From positions 1-26,782 of the forward strand of contig JBHIDJ010000032.1 in the NCBI GenBank assembly GCA_046760105.1: a stretch of DNA of 26,782 nucleotides, read 5' to 3'. The DNA comes from JBHIDJ01 sp046760105. GTDB taxonomy: Bacteria > Pseudomonadota > Gammaproteobacteria > Acidiferrobacterales > SPGG2. This document shows positions 22,364 through 26,782 of the stretch, one piece after another. The translations under genes and the position numbers were made by a program. The number at the start of each line of letters is the position of its first letter. Within the stretch, counting starts at the first letter, position 1. Under the pieces are notes generated by a model. The model was not told the origin of the DNA, made no database searches, and saw only the letters and a list, made by a program, of their open reading frames with translations.

Positions 22364-25300
22364 ATGACGCGCGTACCCGGGGCGTCCGTTATCTTTGACC
22401 GCTTTCATCCGGCTGTTGCCGGCTGGTTTCAGAAAACATTCGCCGTCCCGACGGAGTGCCAAGCCAGTGCATGGCCTGCGATCCAAGCCCGTCGTCACAC
22501 ACTGATCGCGGCGCCAACCGGATCCGGTAAGACATTCGCGGCGTTTCTGTCAGCGATCGATGACCTTGTTCGCCAGGGTGAGAAAGCGCCGCTGCCCGAT
22601 GAGACTCAGGTCGTTTATGTCTCGCCGCTCAAGGCATTGAGCAATGATATCCAGCGCAACCTCGAGCAGCCGTTGGCGGCAATCAGGGAAGAGCTCGACG
22701 CCCGTGGTTTGCCCGATGTCGACATTCGTACTTTTGTGAGAACGGGGGACACACCCGCGGCGATGCGTGAAGCCATGCGCCGCCGACCGCCTCACATCGT
22801 CGTCACTACCCCCGAATCGCTTTACATTTTGCTTACAAGCGAAGGTGGTCGGAATATCTTGCGTACCACCCGCAGTGTAATCGTCGATGAGATCCACGCG
22901 ATTGCCGGAAGCAAACGTGGTTCGCATCTCGCACTCTCGCTGGAACGCCTTCAGGCGCTGACAGGGTCCGAGCTCGTTCGTATCGGGCTCTCAGCCACCC
23001 AACGACCGGTCGATGAAGTCGCGCGGTTTCTGGTCGGCCGTGGCGCGATTGCCGCTGACAACACGCCCGCGTGCGCGGTCATAGACACCGGTCACGTGCG
23101 CAAGCGCGATCTAGCGATAGAGATCCCGCGAGCACCGCTCGAGGCCGTCATGTCTCAGGAAGTCTGGGACGAGATCTACGACCGGCTCGCCGAGTTGATC
23201 TCCGAGCATCGCACGACACTGATATTCGTCAACACAAGGCGACTTGCAGAACGGGTGGCCCGGCATTTGAGCGAGCGAATCGGCGAGCAACACGTGACGT
23301 CGCACCATGGCAGCCTCGCTCGGGAGCAGCGGCTAGCGGCGGAGCAAAGACTTAAGGCCGGTGCGTTGCGGACGCTCGTAGCGACGGCATCGTTGGAGCT
23401 CGGCATCGACATTGGAGACATCGACCTCGTCTGTCAACTTGGCTCCACGCGCTCGATCGCTACCTTTTTGCAGCGCGTGGGGCGTTCAGGCCATTCGCTC
23501 GCGGGGGTACCCAAAGGCAGACTGTTCCCCTTGAGTCGGGACGAGCTCGTCGAAAGCGCGGCATTACTAGACGCCGTACGTCGGGGTGAGCTCGACCGAC
23601 TAGTGATCCCTGAAAAACCGTTGGACGTCCTCGCTCAACAGATTGTGGCAGCAGTAGCCTGCAAAGAATGGGAGGAGGATGTCCTCTATGAATGCATACG
23701 TCGCGCATATCCGTATCGCAACCTCTCGCGCGACGACTTCACCGCCGTCGTTCGCACGATTGCGGAGGGCTATCGCACAGGTCGCGGCAGGCGCGGGGCT
23801 TACGTGCATCGTGATGCGATTAATAAAAGGTTGCGGCCGCGGCGTGCTGCACGCCTAACGGCTATTACGAGTGGCGGCACAATCCCTGATAACGCTGATT
23901 ACGATGTAGTACTGGAACCAAGCGGCAACGTCATCGGGACACTCAATGAGGACTTTGCCATCGAAAGTCTCCCTGGGGACATCTTCCAGCTCGGAAACAC
24001 ATCGTGGCGCATCTTACGGATCGAGGCGGGGCGGGTCCGGGTGGAGGACGCCCATGGGCAACCGCCGAACATTCCGTTCTGGTTCGGCGAGGCGCCGGCA
24101 CGTACGCCGGAGCTTTCGCAGGCTGTCTCGCGGCTGCGCCAGGAAGTATGCGAGAAGCTTACTACCCCTCCCCAACCCTCCCCAACTTCGTGGGGAGGGG
24201 GTGAACCCCGTGGGCAAGCAGCCTTGCAATGGCTGGTGAACGAAGTTGGTGTTTGCGAGGCGGGGGCACAACAGATTGTTGACTACCTTGCCGCCGCGCA
24301 GGCTGCGCTCGGTGTGATCCCAAGTCAGGAAGCCGTGGTGTTCGAGCGCTTCTTCGATGAGTCCGGCGGCATGCAGCTCGTGATCCACTCACCTTTTGGC
24401 AGCCGGCTGAATCGCGCTTGGGGATTGGCGTTGCGCAAACGCTTCTGCCGAAAGTTCAACTTTGAGCTCCAGGCGGCAGCGACCGAAGACGCCATCGTGC
24501 TCTCGCTGGGTCAGACGCATAGCTTTCCGCTTGAGGACGTCGCACGCTATCTCCATCCAGCAACTGTGCGCGATGTACTCACACAAGCACTCCTGGATGC
24601 GCCGATGTTCACCGTGCGCTGGCGCTGGAATGCCGCTTGTGCGTTGGCAATCCTTCGTTTTAGTGGTGGCAAGAAGGTCGCACCGCAGCTGCAGCGCATG
24701 CGCGCAGAGGATCTGTTATCGCTTGTGTTCCCTGACCAGCTCGCCTGTTTAGAAAACATCAGCGGCGACCGACAGATACCGGATCACCCTTTGGTCGTTC
24801 AGACCATACACGACTGCCTCTATGACGCGATGGACATCGACAACCTGGAGAGTCTGCTGGCCGACCTGGAGGCGGGAAAGCGGCGCGTGTACGCACGCGA
24901 TCTCACGGAGCCTTCGCCGCTCGCGCAGGAAATACTGACAGCCAGACCGTACGCTTACCTCGATGACGCTCCATTGGAGGAGCGACGGACGCAGGCGGTG
25001 TTGAGTCGTCGCTGGCTCGATCCGGAAACCGCGGCCAATCTGGGTACGCTCGATGAAGAAGCGATTAATCGCGTGAGGCAAGAAGCGTCCCCGGAGGTTG
25101 AAAGTGCCGATGAGTTGCACGATACGCTGTTACTACTAGGGTTCGTAACCGAGCATGAAGGCTCTCGCGGCACACTTAATAAGTGTGCCGAAGCGCTGCA
25201 GGCCGGTCCCATACAAAAGCAGCTGGAACATATTGCGGGGTGGCGGTATTTTCTGACGGAGTTGGTTGAGCAGCATCGTGCCACCCGCCTGCGAACAACA

Positions 25301-26782
25301 GCGAACGGACCCCTCCTCTGGATTGCTGCCGAGCGTTTACCCCAGTTTCGGGCGTTATTCGCAGACGCTGGGATGGACCCTGAGATCGAGGTACCCGAAG
25401 AGTTTGTCAGCCAGACCTGGTCGCGCGAAGACGCCGTGGTTGAACTCTTACGGGGAAGGCTCGAAGGTTTGGGTCCCATCACACCCGCTGAGGTCGCTCA
25501 ATCACTCGCCGTTACCGAAAAAGACGTGCAAGCTGCGCTCACCCGGCTTGAAGCTGAAGGGTTCGTGTTGCGCGGGCGTTTCACACCCAATGTCGAAGAG
25601 GATGAATGGTGTGAACGCGGACTGCTCGCGCGGATACACCGGTACACGATCAACCGGCTGCGCCAAGAAATCGAACCCGTATCGGGTGCTAACTACATGC
25701 GCTTCTTGTTTGAGTGGCAGCACGTCGGTACCGACGAGCAGCTCGAAGGACCGCAAGCTTTACTGTCTATCATCGAACAGTTACAAGGATTCGAAGCACC
25801 GGCAGCGGCCTGGGAAGGCGATATCCTGCCGGCGCGACTCGTGGATTATGACCCGAGTTGGCTCGACGCGCTTTGCCTCTCAGGCAAGGTTGCATGGGCG
25901 CGGCTAACGCCTCCAAAGAACGGCCTGTTCAAAAACCGAGCCACGGGGCCAGTGCGCTCCACGCCGATTGCTGTACTGATCCGAAAACATCTTCACGCCT
26001 GGAATGCATCCACGCCCGATGTGCGTACCGAGGAGCTGAGGCTTACCGCTGCCGCCAAAAACGTTTTTGCCCACCTCCAGGCCAATGGCGCGTCCTTCTT
26101 TGACGAGCTCGTGCAGGGCACAGGACTGTTGCGTACACAGGTCGAGGAGGCGCTAGCAGAGCTCGTGGCCGCGGGCCTCGTAAGCTCAGACAGCTTCAGC
26201 GGGTTACGGGCAGTGCTCGTTCCTTCAAACAAGCGTCGGCCGCTTTCAGGAAGAAAACGAAGAGGCAAGGTTGCGACATTTGGCATCGAGGATGCCGGCC
26301 GCTGGTCCATACTCGCGCGCAAAGACACGGACGAAAGTAGCTCCGATTCAGATAACAGCTCCCCCTCCGCTAGTCGGAGGGGGTCGGGGGGAGGTGTCGA
26401 GCACATCGCTCGCTCGCTACTGCGCCGTTACGGGGTGGTTTGCAAACGTGTGTTAGAACGGGAGACGGCTCTACCCCCGTGGCGTGACCTGTTGCGGGTT
26501 TATCGCCGTCTGGAAGCGCGCGGCGAAATACGCGGTGGCCGTTTTGTGGCAGGGTTCTCCGGTGAGCAGTACGCCTTGCCCGAAGCCGTCGGCACACTTC
26601 GCGAAGTACGCCGCAAGAGCACATCACGCGGCTTTGTCTCTTTGAGTGCAGCCGATCCCTTGAACCTCGTCGGCATCATGACCCCGGGTCAGCGTCTTCC
26701 TGCCCTTGCTTCAAACCGCGTTCTCTATCGAGACGGGATACCGCTGGCAACTCAGTCGGTCGGCGAGGTGCGCTTCTTAGAA
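22364..26782 (+). CDS. lhr: Long-form Lhr ATP-dependent helicase (3' end outside window)
   Basis: An uninterrupted frame of 1,473 codons from ATG 22364 to the window end, so almost the whole of the 1,450-1,550-residue protein is present. Walker A is APTGSGKT (K56), motif II is DEIHAIAG, motif III LSATQRP, motif V ATASLELGIDIGDIDLV, and motif VI FLQRVGRSGH. These are followed by the winged-helix and Lhr-CTD regions (for example GNTSWRILRIEAGRVRVEDA). Lhr is a 3'-5' superfamily-2 DNA helicase/translocase in genome maintenance. Two linker regions carry in-frame palindromic repeats (near residues 600 and 1330). No Shine-Dalgarno is visible; a TACTAT at 22351 would place the transcript start almost at the ATG. 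Usual downstream partners (phosphoesterase, ligase) would lie beyond the window. Confidence 0.96.
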   Translation, partial: MTRVPGASVIFDRFHPAVAGWFQKTFAVPTECQASAWPAIQARRHTLIAAPTGSGKTFAAFLSAIDDLVRQGEKAPLPDETQVVYVSPLKALSNDIQRNLEQPLAAIREELDARGLPDVDIRTFVRTGDTPAAMREAMRRRPPHIVVTTPESLYILLTSEGGRNILRTTRSVIVDEIHAIAGSKRGSHLALSLERLQALTGSELVRIGLSATQRPVDEVARFLVGRGAIAADNTPACAVIDTGHVRKRDLAIEIPRAPLEAVMSQEVWDEIYDRLAELISEHRTTLIFVNTRRLAERVARHLSERIGEQHVTSHHGSLAREQRLAAEQRLKAGALRTLVATASLELGIDIGDIDLVCQLGSTRSIATFLQRVGRSGHSLAGVPKGRLFPLSRDELVESAALLDAVRRGELDRLVIPEKPLDVLAQQIVAAVACKEWEEDVLYECIRRAYPYRNLSRDDFTAVVRTIAEGYRTGRGRRGAYVHRDAINKRLRPRRAARLTAITSGGTIPDNADYDVVLEPSGNVIGTLNEDFAIESLPGDIFQLGNTSWRILRIEAGRVRVEDAHGQPPNIPFWFGEAPARTPELSQAVSRLRQEVCEKLTTPPQPSPTSWGGGEPRGQAALQWLVNEVGVCEAGAQQIVDYLAAAQAALGVIPSQEAVVFERFFDESGGMQLVIHSPFGSRLNRAWGLALRKRFCRKFNFELQAAATEDAIVLSLGQTHSFPLEDVARYLHPATVRDVLTQALLDAPMFTVRWRWNAACALAILRFSGGKKVAPQLQRMRAEDLLSLVFPDQLACLENISGDRQIPDHPLVVQTIHDCLYDAMDIDNLESLLADLEAGKRRVYARDLTEPSPLAQEILTARPYAYLDDAPLEERRTQAVLSRRWLDPETAANLGTLDEEAINRVRQEASPEVESADELHDTLLLLGFVTEHEGSRGTLNKCAEALQAGPIQKQLEHIAGWRYFLTELVEQHRATRLRTTANGPLLWIAAERLPQFRALFADAGMDPEIEVPEEFVSQTWSREDAVVELLRGRLEGLGPITPAEVAQSLAVTEKDVQAALTRLEAEGFVLRGRFTPNVEEDEWCERGLLARIHRYTINRLRQEIEPVSGANYMRFLFEWQHVGTDEQLEGPQALLSIIEQLQGFEAPAAAWEGDILPARLVDYDPSWLDALCLSGKVAWARLTPPKNGLFKNRATGPVRSTPIAVLIRKHLHAWNASTPDVRTEELRLTAAAKNVFAHLQANGASFFDELVQGTGLLRTQVEEALAELVAAGLVSSDSFSGLRAVLVPSNKRRPLSGRKRRGKVATFGIEDAGRWSILARKDTDESSSDSDNSSPSASRRGSGGGVEHIARSLLRRYGVVCKRVLERETALPPWRDLLRVYRRLEARGEIRGGRFVAGFSGEQYALPEAVGTLREVRRKSTSRGFVSLSAADPLNLVGIMTPGQRLPALASNRVLYRDGIPLATQSVGEVRFLE
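24165..24201. repeat. C/G-rich palindromic repeat, copy 1, inside lhr
   Basis: CCCCTCCCCAA and CCCTCCCCAA in tandem, a CTTCG loop, then TGGGGAGGGGG. The second unit and the G-rich unit form a 9-bp perfect stem. It is 37 bp and in frame, translating to a Pro/Ser/Gly linker (TTPPQPSPTSWGGG) between an Lhr helix ending QEVCEKL and QAALQWLVNE. Confidence 0.85.
26361..26394. repeat. C/G-rich palindromic repeat, copy 2, inside lhr, opposite orientation
   Basis: On the minus strand it reads CCTCCCCCCGA, CCCCCTCCGA, CTAG, CGGAGGGGG: the same tandem C-unit, loop, G-unit structure as copy 1, reversed relative to the gene. On the plus strand it codes for a Ser/Arg/Gly linker (SSPSASRRGSGGG). It keeps the reading frame. 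Confidence 0.85.

Overview
The window looks like chromosomal DNA from a gammaproteobacterium of moderately high GC. The support is the set of core families of that class: SirB1, YqgE/AlgH, YajD, ArfB, DUF4389, a YdcH-like DUF465 protein, a CNT nucleoside transporter, SerA and long-form Lhr. Genus cannot be assigned from sequence alone. No rRNA, tRNA, CRISPR array, IS element or phage gene was seen. The two edges cut genes: a gamma-glutamyltransferase at the left and lhr at the right.

Layout. 1-1.7 kb (+): 3' end of a gamma-glutamyltransferase, then a membrane-anchored alpha/beta-hydrolase-like protein. 1.8-5.3 kb (-): an overlapping pair of unknown small genes, sirB1, and a TM0106-type RecB/Cas4-like nuclease fused to an RNase H-like domain. 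5.6-10.05 kb (-): a tightly spaced run serB-like, serA, an alkaline-phosphatase-superfamily hydrolase and a TPMT-like methyltransferase, which looks like a serine-biosynthesis operon with two accessory genes. Upstream of it are a bidirectional terminator and a 34-codon single-span membrane peptide gene with a strong Shine-Dalgarno. 10.7-13.5 kb: an exported TlpA-like redoxin (-), diverging from a CNT transporter and a YqgE homologue that carries a signal peptide (+).

13.5-16.4 kb (+) is the most coherent regulated unit. A near-perfect sigma70 promoter overlaps an 8+8 inverted repeat, followed by a TetR regulator, a thioredoxin, a TusA-like protein that has lost its catalytic Cys, an old-yellow-enzyme ene-reductase of the NemA type, and a DUF427 protein. 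A related half-site lies again just before the thioredoxin gene. By analogy with NemR/NemA, I infer an electrophile or redox-stress response.

16.4-22.2 kb: a membrane-anchored HExxHxxGxxD metallopeptidase, YajD and ArfB (-); DUF4389 and YdcH-like proteins (+); then a minus-strand run of GNAT acetyltransferase, SDR, NTF2-like protein and a cystathionine gamma-synthase-family PLP enzyme. 22.4 kb to the end (+): lhr, open for 1,473 codons without a stop. It contains two in-frame copies, in opposite orientation, of a short C/G-rich palindromic repeat, the clearest mobile-repeat signal in the window.
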